A stretch of 37,019 nt of DNA from an uncultured Clostridia bacterium (GTDB taxonomy: Bacteria > Bacillota > Clostridia > Oscillospirales > CAG-272), in NCBI GenBank assembly GCA_944393415.1, contig CALYAD010000018.1, forward strand, positions 1-37,019, read 5' to 3'. The notes beneath the pieces are model-generated. The model ran no database searches. It saw only the letters and a program-made list of their open reading frames with translations, and was not told where the DNA came from. Positions 25,941 to 34,881 of this stretch are shown here, one piece after another. Each line of letters starts with the position of its first letter. The stretch's first letter is position 1. The position numbers and the translations under genes were made by a program.

Positions 25941-25946
25941 AATAGT

Positions 25947-27431
25947 ATGGTATTCAACTCTCTGATATTTCTGATATTTTATCCGATCGTTTTGCTGCTT
26001 TACAGAATAATACCGCTGAAATGGAGATGGGTAATGCTTCTGATCGCGAGCTATTATTTTTACGCGGGATGGCAGCCGGATCTTATATATCTTATATGGT
26101 TTTCAACTTTACTATCCTATTTATGCGCGATCGGAATAGAAAAAGCCGAAAAGAAAAATGTAAAAAAGTTTCTTTTGGTGGTCGCTCTTGTGGCAAGCTT
26201 TGCGGTTCTGCTTTTTTACAAGTACTTCAATTTCCTATCGGAAAACGTCGTAAGCCTGCTGAACCTGATAGGCTTTAGTGTGCCGGATTTTTCACTGAAT
26301 CTGATTCTTCCGGTCGGAATATCATTTTATACATTCCAGACGCTGTCGTACGTAATCGATGTGTACAGGGGAAGTATAAAGGCGGAAAGACATCTCGGAT
26401 ATTACGCTTTGTTTGTTTCATTTTTCCCTCAGCTCGTGGCGGGACCAATCGAGAGACCGGAAAATCTGCTTCCGCAGCTGAAAAAGAAAAATCCGTTCAC
26501 AGCTTACGATACCGCTGTGGGACTGAAAATGATGATGGTCGGTTTTTTCAAAAAGATCGTGGTCGCCGACCAGATATCAAAATATGTTGACGCCGTATAT
26601 AATAACGCAACCACGATCAACGGCGATCTTGTCAACGGTTTTACGGTTGCTTTGGCTACGGTGCTGTTCGCGGTTCAGATATACTGTGATTTTTCGGGAT
26701 ATACGGATATAGCTATAGGGTGTTCGCGAATTATGGGAATCAAGCTGATGCAGAACTTCAATAATCCCTATACCGCAACCACGATCAAGGATTTTTGGCG
26801 AAGATGGCATATATCGCTTACCTCATGGTTTACGGATTACATATATATCCCGCTCGGCGGCTCTCGCTGCTCAAAGGCAAGACACTATGCCAATATTTTT
26901 ATAGTTTTCCTTGTATCTGGAATCTGGCACGGAGCCGCGTGGACATATATTCTATGGGGCGTGATACATGGTGTGTATCAGATAATCGGAAACATTACCT
27001 CAAAGCCACGTTCAAAGCTATGGGCAAAGCTTGGGGTGAATGAAAAAGGCTACTTTTTCATGTGGGGGCGCAGGATCATAACCTTTATTTTAGTTTGTCT
27101 TGCGTGGATGGCGTTCCGGGCAAATTCGCTCTCAGATCTCGGAATGCTGTATAAAACGCTGTTTACAGGGTGGAGCGGAATCAGCATAAGCGCGTCGATG
27201 GACGCTATAGGGATGACATTCCTTTCAGCTATGACGGCGCTGTTCTCCATCTTCGCGATAAATCAGCTCGATAAACAGATATGCCTTAAGACGGAGGAGC
27301 TTCACAGAGAACGCGGACTTAAGCTCGAGAGAGCTAACGCGTATGTATATCTCTGCTGGACCATTGCCGCCGCGTGGCTGATACTTCTCAGCAACAATGT
27401 CGCAAGCTCGTTCATCTATTTCCAATTCTGA
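25947..27431 (+). CDS. MBOAT-family membrane O-acyltransferase (AlgI/DltB/PatA-like)
   Basis: The 494-residue protein has 10 or more helices and the AlgI-type features ILPVGISFYTFQTLSYVIDV, FVSFFPQLVAGPIERPENLL, DFSGYTDIAIGCSRIMGIKL, NFNNPYTATTIKDFWRRWHI, FTDYIYIPLGGSR and the catalytic histidine block VSGIWHGAAW. Such proteins take an acyl group from a cytoplasmic donor and pass it across the membrane to a glycan, usually through an SGNH partner. SGNH-like proteins are encoded on both sides. It is neither typical dltB (no dltA/dltC nearby) nor alginate algI. Surface-polysaccharide O-acetylation is the most likely role. Confidence 0.94.
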   Translation: MVFNSLIFLIFYPIVLLLYRIIPLKWRWVMLLIASYYFYAGWQPDLIYLIWFSTLLSYLCAIGIEKAEKKNVKKFLLVVALVASFAVLLFYKYFNFLSENVVSLLNLIGFSVPDFSLNLILPVGISFYTFQTLSYVIDVYRGSIKAERHLGYYALFVSFFPQLVAGPIERPENLLPQLKKKNPFTAYDTAVGLKMMMVGFFKKIVVADQISKYVDAVYNNATTINGDLVNGFTVALATVLFAVQIYCDFSGYTDIAIGCSRIMGIKLMQNFNNPYTATTIKDFWRRWHISLTSWFTDYIYIPLGGSRCSKARHYANIFIVFLVSGIWHGAAWTYILWGVIHGVYQIIGNITSKPRSKLWAKLGVNEKGYFFMWGRRIITFILVCLAWMAFRANSLSDLGMLYKTLFTGWSGISISASMDAIGMTFLSAMTALFSIFAINQLDKQICLKTEELHRERGLKLERANAYVYLCWTIAAAWLILLSNNVASSFIYFQF

Positions 27432-27489
27432 CGACCGAACGCTTTAATGTAAGGTCTGACGCAATTTCAGAAAGGATCAGTCTGATAGT

Positions 27490-29622
27490 ATGTTCTTGAA
27501 TTACAGACGGTCGGCTTTAAAGTATATCCTTGCGTGGATATTCACGCTTGGAATTTACCATTTTATATTTAAAAGAGCCGTTACCGAAGATACAAATAAG
27601 GCCTGCGGAGGCGAACCTATAAAAAAGCCCGATGTGATTTATGTTATCTTATATATAGTTACGCTGGGTGTTTACGGCGTTGTGTACGATCTAAAGCTTA
27701 TCCGCAAGTGGAATGCCTTTCTTACGGAAAAAGGAGTATACTGCCCGATAAGCGAAAAAAAATATTTTGCGATGGCGGTGCTTCCGTTTGTAAGGGTGAT
27801 CGCGATACCGGGATTTGTAAAGACCGTTAACCTCGTATGCAGGATATACAGCGACTTGCAGTTTGCCTCTGACGAGGAGGGGGAATATTATGTCCGTACA
27901 GTCTCAAAAATCAGAGAGGACGCGGAGGAAAAACGGCTGGCGTCGGAGGAAGCAAATGTCGCCGGAATGCCGATAGTCGAGGAATATGACTTTGAAAACG
28001 ACAGGCGCAGAGTTTATAAGCCGGAAACGAAGGAGACGGTGGTCGAAGTAATCACCGAAGAGAGCGCCGCCTCTGAAACTAAGCTCCCCGAGCCGTCTTT
28101 GCCCGAGGAGCCGGCAGAGCCGGAGGAGGATCCGGAATCCTTCTACAGAAACCGTAAATGGTTTGTAAGGGTGTTTGCCGCTATGCTCGCGGTTTTCATG
28201 ATTCCGATACTGACGGTATTCGTTACGGTATTTTGTCTGCCGGCGGTCTATGACGACACCTTTGTCGGCGAGCTTGGTGAAAAATACGAGCGTTTGTGCT
28301 CTATAGACGAGCCGAAAGTGGTGGTTATCGGAGGAAGCTCCGTCGCATTCGGACTTGATTCTGCCATGATGGAGGAGCAGCTCGGAATGAAGGTCGTCAA
28401 TTTCGGACTGTATGCCAATCTCGGAACAAAGCTGATGATGGATCTTTCAAAGGCGAATATAAATGAGGGCGATATAATAATACTTGCACCGGAAATGAAT
28501 TCACAGACTCTTTCGCTGTATTTTAATTCCGAGACTACCATGCAGGCGCTTGACGGAAACCTGAAAATGCTTTTAAATATAGGAAGCGATAATTATGAGT
28601 CGCTCGTAGGGGCGTCTTGGAAATTCGCAAACGACAAGCTGTATTATCTTATCACCGGTACGCGGCCTGAAAATGAAGGAGCGTATAAAAAGGAGAATTT
28701 TAACGAGTACGGAGATAATATTTACGATCGGCCGTACAACGTCATGACTGAAAATCAGAATACCATAACGCTTGATTTCCGTACTAATTATGTCGATTCC
28801 ATAGATTCGGAATACGAGCAGTATATAGAGTACGTTAATGAATACGTACAGTATGCAGAAAAACGCGGCGCGTCGGTATATTTCAGCTTTCCTCCCATGA
28901 ACGAGGCGGCTATGTCCGATAAAAACACTTATGATCAGATAAGCTCATTCTACAGGAATTTATCTACCTCACTTGACTGTAGGGTGATAAGCAATGTTAA
29001 CGACTACATAATGGACGAGGGATATTTCTTTGATTCGGAATTTCATCTCAATAACGCCGGAGTTATAGTAAGGACAGTTAAGCTTATCGACGATATAAAG
29101 CGAGAGCTTGGACGGAACGATATCACCATGGACGCGCTTGAGCTTCCGGAGCCTCCCGGATATAAGCCAAGCGATGCGGTTGAGGGAGACGAGGAAAATC
29201 TATACTTTGTGCTCGAGCAGGTAGAAGGTCTTGGCGGAACGGTTTATTGGGAGGTAGTCGGTCTCAACGATGCCGGAAAAGAACAGACCTCGCTTAAGAT
29301 ACCGAACAATGTCGACGGCATACCGGTAAGATCGATAGGTGAGAGCGCGTTTGCCGGCAGTATGCTTACCGAGCTTACTCTCGGAGACAATATCAACTCT
29401 ATAAGCGGACGGGCGTTCAACGGTGCCGCCTCACTGATAAGCGTCATATTGCCGGACGGTAAACGGGCAACCGATATTTCGGTGCCGAACAGCATGTCGG
29501 AAGCGCTGATGACAGAGGGCTGTAACCCGGAACTGAAGTTTTACGTTGACGAGCCGTTCTATACCGGATTTGTCTCGGATTATTTCTGGGGCGATTACGG
29601 AGCGATGATCGCAATAAAATAA
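27490..29622 (+). CDS. Membrane-anchored SGNH-like protein with DUF4234-like N-terminus and C-terminal LRR_5
   Basis: The 710-residue protein starts with a DUF4234-like region: YILAWIFTLGIYHFIFKRAV, then VIYVILYIVTLGVYGVVYDL and a third hydrophobic stretch to about 122. An acidic, Pro/Glu-rich linker (about 170-218) and one strong membrane helix (about 224-250) follow. The outside part has GGSSVAFGLDSAMMEE with GGSS at 281-284 and DSEFHLNNAGVIVRT with D515 and H519, the SGNH-type ends. An LRR_5 segment covers about 605-675 (IPNNVDGIPVRSIGESAFAG). Thus it shares the SGNH and LRR_5 modules with the first protein of the unit, but in the opposite order. It is 58 bases after the MBOAT gene and is the last gene of the unit. 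Confidence 0.82.
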   Translation: MFLNYRRSALKYILAWIFTLGIYHFIFKRAVTEDTNKACGGEPIKKPDVIYVILYIVTLGVYGVVYDLKLIRKWNAFLTEKGVYCPISEKKYFAMAVLPFVRVIAIPGFVKTVNLVCRIYSDLQFASDEEGEYYVRTVSKIREDAEEKRLASEEANVAGMPIVEEYDFENDRRRVYKPETKETVVEVITEESAASETKLPEPSLPEEPAEPEEDPESFYRNRKWFVRVFAAMLAVFMIPILTVFVTVFCLPAVYDDTFVGELGEKYERLCSIDEPKVVVIGGSSVAFGLDSAMMEEQLGMKVVNFGLYANLGTKLMMDLSKANINEGDIIILAPEMNSQTLSLYFNSETTMQALDGNLKMLLNIGSDNYESLVGASWKFANDKLYYLITGTRPENEGAYKKENFNEYGDNIYDRPYNVMTENQNTITLDFRTNYVDSIDSEYEQYIEYVNEYVQYAEKRGASVYFSFPPMNEAAMSDKNTYDQISSFYRNLSTSLDCRVISNVNDYIMDEGYFFDSEFHLNNAGVIVRTVKLIDDIKRELGRNDITMDALELPEPPGYKPSDAVEGDEENLYFVLEQVEGLGGTVYWEVVGLNDAGKEQTSLKIPNNVDGIPVRSIGESAFAGSMLTELTLGDNINSISGRAFNGAASLISVILPDGKRATDISVPNSMSEALMTEGCNPELKFYVDEPFYTGFVSDYFWGDYGAMIAIK

Positions 29623-29666
29623 TAGAAATACGGGCTGACTCACTGTTATTTCGGAAGCAAAAAGAA

Positions 29667-29705
29667 TTAAGGGAACTTCTTATGGAAAGTTCCCTTTAAA
29701 TTTTT
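29667..29705. terminator. Terminator after the SGNH/MBOAT unit
   Basis: AAGGGAACTT (29669-29678) pairs with AAGTTCCCTT (29687-29696) around CTTATGGA, followed by TAAATTTTT. The T-run is interrupted, so strength is uncertain. Confidence 0.7.
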
Positions 29706-29719
29706 CAAGAAATATTAAA

Positions 29720-29839
29720 TTAAATCAGAGTAAGCGGCTGCAACGCGTCGTCTACGACTTCTCCAAACTTCAGCGTAGTGCCGGTACGTGAGCCTGTGAA
29801 CCCAAACCATTTCGGAAAAGTTTTGGGAAGATAAGTCAG
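29720..29839 (-). other. Coding-like stretch of unknown status beyond argH
   Basis: On the minus strand a frame runs from CTG at 29837-29839 to TAA at 29720-29722 and gives 39 residues, including TYLPKTFPKWFGFTGSRTG and FGEVVDDALQPLTLI. The frame stays open a little further upstream into the argH 3' end, where a TAG stops it, and has no ATG. Composition looks protein-like, but there is no SD. It may be the tail of a decayed gene, a dispersed repeat or a chance ORF. Confidence 0.25.
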
Positions 29840-29855
29840 GAAAATACCGCAAAGC

Positions 29856-31226
29856 TTATAGGCGGCTTTTAACGTAATCTATCTGTTTTTCAATGGAAGA
29901 AATGGACGGTCCTCCCTCGGATATTCTGCGGCTGACACAGTTTTCAAGATCAACGGCGTCGTAGACGTCCTCCGAAAACAAAGGAGAGAAGCTTTGATAA
30001 TCCGAAAGCGGCAGTGTTTCAAGCAGCTGTCCGTCGGCGATGCACTTTGCGACAATCTGTCCGGAGAGCTTATAGGCGGAGCGGAAGGGAAGTCCCTTCC
30101 TGACAAGATAGTCGGCGAGATCGGTTGCGTTTATAAAGCCGGCGGAAGCGGCCTTTTTCATGTTGTCTGCCCGGACCTTCATGGTTTTAATCATGGGAGT
30201 CATAACAGAGAGACAAAGCCTTACGGTATCACAGGCGTCAAAAATACTTTCCTTGTCCTCCTGCATATCCTTGTTATAGGCGAGCGGAAGACCCTTGAGC
30301 GTTGTCAGAAGCGCCATAAGATCACCGTATACCCGCCCTGTTTTTCCGCGTATCAGCTCCGCCATATCGGGGTTTTTTTTCTGAGGCATTATGGACGAGC
30401 CGGTAGTGTACGAGTCGGAAAGCTCAATAAAGCCGAACTCCCAGCTTGACCAGAGTATCAGCTCCTCCGAAAAACGGGATAGGTGCATCATAAGCATCGA
30501 GCAGTCGGACAAAAACTCAACACAGAAATCGCGGTCTGACACGCCGTCTATGCTGTTCTGACAAACGGACGTAAATCCAAGCCTTTCAGCTTCAAAAGCC
30601 CGGTCGGTTGCGTAAGTGGTGCCGGCAAGCGCGCAGCTTCCTATAGGAGATACGTTGATTCGCCGAAGTGATTCGGTAAAACGCTCCGTGTCTCTGAGAA
30701 GCATCATGGAATAGGCGAGCAGATGGTGTGCAAATACTATCGGCTGGGCGCGCTGAAGATGCGTGTATCCCGGGAGGATTACGGTTTTATTTTCTCTGGC
30801 CTTTTCGGTAATCACCGTGATAAGCTCTTTTAACATATGGATGATCTCGTTTACCGTATCACGCAGGTACATGCGGGTATCAAGCGCCACCTGGTCGTTC
30901 CGGCTCCGCGCGGTATGCAGCTTTTTGCCGACGTCTCCGAGTCGCTTAGTGAGCTCCTGTTCAACGAACATATGGATATCCTCGCAGCTCATGTCTATAT
31001 CAAGAGCTCCGGAATCTATATCCTTTAGGATACTTTCAAGTCCGTCGATCAGCGTATCGGCTTCGGTTTCACTGATAATACCGGTACGCCCCAGCATTGC
31101 GGCATGCGCCATACTTCCCCTTATGTCCTGACGGTACATCCTGCTGTCAAACGAAATAGAGGAATTGAAATCGTCCGCTAACTTATCTGTTTCTCCGGCG
31201 GTTCTCCCCGCCCACATTTTTGCCAT
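29856..31226 (-). CDS. argH: Argininosuccinate lyase
   Basis: The 456-residue protein starts MAKMWAGRT and has MYRQDIRGS, the CEDIHMFVEQEL and TARSRNDQVALDTRMYLRD blocks, and the fumarase/aspartase-superfamily signature GSSIMPQKKNPD with the catalytic serine loop. It splits argininosuccinate into arginine and fumarate. Start: a longer reading from 31238 adds four residues, but GAAAGG is then only 2 bases from ATG. At 31226 it is 13 bases away, the window's usual spacing, and the protein begins as ArgH normally does. argG lies upstream on the same strand, but a terminator-like hairpin separates them. Confidence 0.96.
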   Translation of the reverse strand: MAKMWAGRTAGETDKLADDFNSSISFDSRMYRQDIRGSMAHAAMLGRTGIISETEADTLIDGLESILKDIDSGALDIDMSCEDIHMFVEQELTKRLGDVGKKLHTARSRNDQVALDTRMYLRDTVNEIIHMLKELITVITEKARENKTVILPGYTHLQRAQPIVFAHHLLAYSMMLLRDTERFTESLRRINVSPIGSCALAGTTYATDRAFEAERLGFTSVCQNSIDGVSDRDFCVEFLSDCSMLMMHLSRFSEELILWSSWEFGFIELSDSYTTGSSIMPQKKNPDMAELIRGKTGRVYGDLMALLTTLKGLPLAYNKDMQEDKESIFDACDTVRLCLSVMTPMIKTMKVRADNMKKAASAGFINATDLADYLVRKGLPFRSAYKLSGQIVAKCIADGQLLETLPLSDYQSFSPLFSEDVYDAVDLENCVSRRISEGGPSISSIEKQIDYVKSRL

Positions 31227-31330
31227 GTTTATGTCCATTCCTTTCTTTATGGCTTAGCGTTTTGTGCGTTTCCGGATTTACGGCGCACAAGCAACAGTAA
31301 AATAATTGTTATTTATTAAGTCTTCGGGAT

Positions 31331-31367
31331 TTTTAAAAATATGCGGTACCGTTTTCCGCGGTACCGC
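31331..31367 (-). terminator. Terminator-like hairpin between argG and argH
   Basis: GCGGTACCG (31343-31351) and CGGTACCGC (31359-31367) form a perfect 9-bp stem with a 7-base loop. On the minus strand it is followed by ATATTTTT. It should end or reduce the argG transcript before argH. Confidence 0.75.
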
Positions 31368-31436
31368 GTTAAATGATGTGTTTATCTTCAAAGCCTTTGA
31401 TTTTCAGGAAAAAATCGAAATGGCTTCCTTTAAACA

Positions 31437-32669
31437 TTACTGATATTGCTTTCCGTTTTTGGCGTTGACGATTGCCTGAACCTTAATCGGCAGACCGTAG
31501 AGGTTGATAAATCCGGCGCTGTCCTTCTGGTCGTAATCGCTTTCTCCGAAGGTAGCGATCTCCTCGCTGTAAAGAGAGTAGGGACTCCAGACTCCGGCGT
31601 TTATCATATTGCCCTTGTAGAGTTTAAGACGCACCCTGCCTGTAACGTTCTCCTGGGTCTTATCTACAAAAGCGCTGAGCGCCTCGCGCAGCGGTGTAAA
31701 CCACTGACCGTTGTACACAAGCTCGGCAAAGGTAATGGAGAGCTTCTGTTTTTCGTGCATAGTCATCTTATCAAGGCAGATGCTTTCCAGAACCGAATGG
31801 GCCTTATAGAGGATAGTTCCGCCGGGGGTTTCGTAAACGCCGCGGCACTTCATTCCGACAAGGCGGTTTTCCACAATGTCGAGTATGCCGATACCGTTTT
31901 GACCGCCGATCTTGTTAAGAGAAAGAATGATATCTTTGGCGCTCATTTTTTTGCCGTCGAGAGCTACCGGAATACCTTTTTCAAACTCAAGCTCGACATA
32001 GGTAGGAGCATCGGGAGCGGATAAAGGAGATACCCCCATTTCAAGGAATCCGGGCTTTTCATACATAGGCTCGTTTCCGGTGTCCTCAAGGTCAAGACCC
32101 TCGTGGGAGAGATGCCAGAGGTTCTTGTCTTTGGAATAGTTGGTCTCACGGTTTATCTTGAGCGGAACGTTGTGCGCCTCCGCGTAATCTATCTCCTCGT
32201 CGCGTGATTTGATTGACCATTCGCGCCAAGGGGCGATTATGGGCATATTCGGAGCGAAATGCTTTATCGCAAGCTCGAAGCGGACCTGATCGTTGCCCTT
32301 TCCGGTACAGCCGTGGCAGATAGCGTCGGCGTTTTCCTTAAGCGCTATTTCCACCAGTCCCTTTGCGATACAAGGACGCGCATGGCTTGTTCCGAGCAGG
32401 TATTCCTCGTATACGGCTCCTGCCTTCATTGTAGGGATTATGTATTCGTTTACATATTCGTCGGTGAGATCGAGAACGTACAGTTTCGATGCGCCGGTTT
32501 TGAGCGCCTTTTCTTCGAGACCGTCAAGCTCGTCTGCCTGACCGACGTTTCCGGATACCGCGATAACCTCGCAGTTGTTATAGTTTTCCTTGAGCCACGG
32601 TATTATGATCGAGGTGTCAAGACCGCCGGAATATGCGAGCACTACTTTTTTGATATTTTCCTTGTTCAT
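31437..32669 (-). CDS. argG: Argininosuccinate synthase
   Basis: The 410-residue protein begins [20 protein letters not shown] with the ATP-pyrophosphatase P-loop SGGLDTS and has [36 protein letters not shown] and the [17 protein letters not shown] block of class I synthases. It joins citrulline and aspartate with ATP to argininosuccinate. The start at 32669 follows AGGAG at 9 bases; the longer frame from 32705 has no SD. It is unusual here in having a classical AGGAG rather than GAAAGG. A consensus promoter lies just upstream. Confidence 0.97.
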   Translation of the reverse strand: MNKENIKKVVLAYSGGLDTSIIIPWLKENYNNCEVIAVSGNVGQADELDGLEEKALKTGASKLYVLDLTDEYVNEYIIPTMKAGAVYEEYLLGTSHARPCIAKGLVEIALKENADAICHGCTGKGNDQVRFELAIKHFAPNMPIIAPWREWSIKSRDEEIDYAEAHNVPLKINRETNYSKDKNLWHLSHEGLDLEDTGNEPMYEKPGFLEMGVSPLSAPDAPTYVELEFEKGIPVALDGKKMSAKDIILSLNKIGGQNGIGILDIVENRLVGMKCRGVYETPGGTILYKAHSVLESICLDKMTMHEKQKLSITFAELVYNGQWFTPLREALSAFVDKTQENVTGRVRLKLYKGNMINAGVWSPYSLYSEEIATFGESDYDQKDSAGFINLYGLPIKVQAIVNAKNGKQYQ

Positions 32670-32718
32670 TGTATGCTTCTCCTGTTTATATTTGTTTGTA
32701 TTCACTTTATATGCATAT

Positions 32719-32747
32719 ATTATACACCATCAAGCTTTGTTTGTCAA
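32719..32747 (-). promoter_or_regulatory. Consensus sigma-A promoter of argG
   Basis: On the minus strand TTGACA (32742-32747), a 17-base spacer and TATAAT (32719-32724), about 50 bases before the argG start. Confidence 0.9.
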
Positions 32748-32856
32748 TAGGAAAAACAATATTTCTCAAAAAAATAATAAAACTGTAGATATGAAGTATA
32801 TATAAGCACGGATGATATGTGTTCTTGTTCAATATTATATATTTCCGCAGTGCCTG

Positions 32857-32885
32857 ATGAATAAAATTGTTGTATATTTATTCAT
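32857..32885. promoter_or_regulatory. Inverted repeat resembling ArgR/AhrC boxes
   Basis: ATGAATAAA (32857-32865) and TTTATTCAT (32877-32885) are perfect inverted repeats 11 bases apart. Read on the minus strand, CATGAATAAATATACAA resembles the AhrC/ArgR box CATGAATAAAAATKCAAK. It lies in the 384-base gap between argG and the ATPase gene, about 110 bases upstream of the argG -35 and 25 bases before the -35 of the ATPase gene. Regulator identity is inferred from resemblance only. Confidence 0.4.
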
Positions 32886-32909
32886 GCGGTGTGTAATATT
32901 ACATTACTA

Positions 32910-32938
32910 TTGATTTACGAAAAATTATATGTTATAAT
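32910..32938 (+). promoter_or_regulatory. Promoter of the orphan ATPase gene
   Basis: TTGATT (32910-32915), a 17-base spacer and TATAAT (32933-32938), 115 bases before the start at 33054. The rest of the leader shows nothing clear. Confidence 0.72.
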
Positions 32939-33053
32939 AGAAACGAAAATAATCCGATTATTATTTACAGAAAAGTTTAGCCAAGCTTTTTCATAAGCGT
33001 AAAACACTTTTTATGTCTGTTTAAGTCGCCGGCGACAGAAAGGGGATACCAAT

Positions 33054-33941
33054 ATGAAATACCTTGAAACTTTCAGACTGCCGTCTGAAGCTGAGGAAAT
33101 GGAATACATATTTTCATTTCCGTATCAGCTTGAAATGTCCTGCTTTTCCGATAACGTGTACCCATTTAAGGTTTTTACGCGCAGGATATGCGATAAACTG
33201 TTATTTGAGCCTATAACGATTTTTTCCGGAGGAAATGGTTCCGGGAAGTCTACTTTGCTGAATATAATCTCGGAAAAGCTCAAAGTACAGAGAAGCGCTC
33301 CGTTTAACAATACGCCATATTATACTGATTTTCTTGAGCTGTGTAAATTTGAAAGCTTTCGGGATGAACGGATTCCGAAGGGCAGCCGTATAATAACCAG
33401 CGACGACGTGTTCGACTATCTCCTGAATATCCGCAGTATAAACGAAGGTGTGGACAGAAAACGCAGCGATTTGTTCAGAGAATATTTTGAAACAAAGGAT
33501 AGGCTTCATCAAAACATGAAAACCCTTGACGATTATGAGGAGTTTAAGCGCATCCATGAGACAAAGCGCAATACTACAAATAAATATGTGGTAAAGCGTC
33601 TGGGTATAAAGAATTTCAGCGGAAAATCCAACGGCGAGAGCGCGTATCTGTTCTTTACAAATGCGATAAAGGAAAACGCTCTGTATCTGCTCGACGAGCC
33701 GGAAAACAGTCTTTCTCCGGTGCTCCAGGATAAGCTCGCTTCATTTATCGAGGACTCGGTCAGGTTTTACGGCTGCCAGTTCATCATATCGACTCATTCG
33801 CCGTTCATGCTTGCGCTTAAAGGAGCGAAAATATATGATCTCGACTCCGAGAAGGTGGAGGCAAAGGATTGGACCGAGCTGGAAAATATCAGATTCTGCC
33901 ATGATTTTTTTGCAAAGCATTCCGATAAATTCAGTGACTGA
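33054..33941 (+). CDS. Stand-alone ABC/AAA-type ATPase (COG3910-like)
   Basis: The 295-residue protein has Walker A GGNGSGKST (59-67), an ABC-like signature SNGES (192-196), Walker B LYLLDEPE (210-217) and the switch histidine in STHSP (H248). The insert between Walker A and the signature (about 80-185) is helical and charged. It belongs to the predicted ATPases related to SMC/OLD/ABC proteins that lack a membrane partner. Function is unknown; relatives occur alone or in defence and toxin modules, but no partner gene is adjacent. It has its own promoter, and its stop is 8 bases from the convergent AraC gene. Confidence 0.85.
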   Translation: MKYLETFRLPSEAEEMEYIFSFPYQLEMSCFSDNVYPFKVFTRRICDKLLFEPITIFSGGNGSGKSTLLNIISEKLKVQRSAPFNNTPYYTDFLELCKFESFRDERIPKGSRIITSDDVFDYLLNIRSINEGVDRKRSDLFREYFETKDRLHQNMKTLDDYEEFKRIHETKRNTTNKYVVKRLGIKNFSGKSNGESAYLFFTNAIKENALYLLDEPENSLSPVLQDKLASFIEDSVRFYGCQFIISTHSPFMLALKGAKIYDLDSEKVEAKDWTELENIRFCHDFFAKHSDKFSD

Positions 33942-33949
33942 GCGCTTCC

Positions 33950-34720
33950 TCACCGTGAGTATGCGGAGCGGTACGCGGCGGGACTTTTGCCGCAGGCTGA
34001 CCGGAACCGTTTCGCAAAATAGCTCGCGCTTTCAAAGCCACACATCCGGCCTATCTTCTCAACAGGGTCGGAGGTGTATCTAAGAAAACGCTTTGCTTTG
34101 GCTATTCTGATTCTGTTCAGCTCGTCCATTACGCTGATACCGCGCTTTTTCATATAGTATCTGCATACCGAATAACGCGTCATGCCGACGTGCCGGGCAA
34201 TCTCATCAAGCGTGACCGGGCTTGAATAATGGCTTTCGAGGTAATGACGTATAAGCACATCCGGTGAATCCGGCGGGGGAAGAAGCGCTGAAAAAAGCTC
34301 GGTAACATAAGAGTAGCCGGCAGAAGAGCGGGACAGCACGGTGCTGTCCCCGTTGGAGAATTTCTCAAGCGCGTCGTTTTCGGAGTTGAGAAAATCCGGG
34401 ACGTTAAAGCGCAGATAGCGCGGAACGGATAGAAAATCCAGAGCGCGTTCTTCCATTGAAAAGGTGAACCAAGCGGTGTGAAGCTCTTCCCCTTCATAGC
34501 TGTGGGGAATTCCGCGGCGGATAAAAACGCCTTCATCGGCTGTAAGGGTAAAAGAGTTTCCGTCAACGGTGAAGCTGCCGCAGCCGTGTTTTACCCAGAT
34601 GAACTCGTGATAATTAATTCCTGCCGGATGGTTTATCGGTCTCTGATCCGGAGACTGCCCGACGGTGTTTAGGACAAAAGGGAGGACTGAAAAGGCCTCC
34701 TTATTTATTTCAGCGAACAT
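33950..34720 (-). CDS. AraC-family transcriptional regulator
   Basis: The 256-residue protein has an N-terminal cupin-like sensor domain (HEFIWVKHGCGSFTVDGNSF, GVFIRRGIPHSYEGEE) and a C-terminal double helix-turn-helix (VTLDEIARHVGMTRYSVCRY and IGRMCGFESASYFAKRFRSA, ending GKSPAAYRSAYSR). Such regulators activate sugar-use genes in response to a ligand. It is divergent from a Gfo/Idh oxidoreductase gene and very likely controls it. There is no good SD near the start (GCAGGGAG is about 18 bases away), so a short or leaderless mRNA is possible. Confidence 0.92.
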   Translation of the reverse strand: MFAEINKEAFSVLPFVLNTVGQSPDQRPINHPAGINYHEFIWVKHGCGSFTVDGNSFTLTADEGVFIRRGIPHSYEGEELHTAWFTFSMEERALDFLSVPRYLRFNVPDFLNSENDALEKFSNGDSTVLSRSSAGYSYVTELFSALLPPPDSPDVLIRHYLESHYSSPVTLDEIARHVGMTRYSVCRYYMKKRGISVMDELNRIRIAKAKRFLRYTSDPVEKIGRMCGFESASYFAKRFRSACGKSPAAYRSAYSR

Positions 34721-34742
34721 AAGACAATATTATTATACTCCC

Positions 34743-34784
34743 TGCAATATATTCGGATTGACAAACGCGCTGCCATGCAATATA
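34743..34784. promoter_or_regulatory. Direct repeats TGCAATATA, possible AraC-regulator sites
   Basis: TGCAATATA occurs at 34743-34751 and 34776-34784, exactly 33 bases apart, or about three helical turns. The second copy overlaps the -10 of the oxidoreductase promoter and the first lies just upstream of its -35. AraC regulators commonly bind direct repeats in phase on the helix. Confidence 0.4.
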
Positions 34785-34786
34785 AT
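34758..34786 (+). promoter_or_regulatory. Consensus sigma-A promoter for the oxidoreductase/isomerase operon
   Basis: TTGACA (34758-34763), a 17-base spacer and TATAAT (34781-34786), in the divergent gap with the AraC gene. The leader is about 90 bases. Confidence 0.88.
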
Positions 34787-34881
34787 TATAACATAGATTC
34801 GGGAAAAAGTAAAGGTTTGACCGGATTTTAATCAGTAATATTTTATTTTTGTACCGAAATTTATGAAAGGAAAGGCATGTT

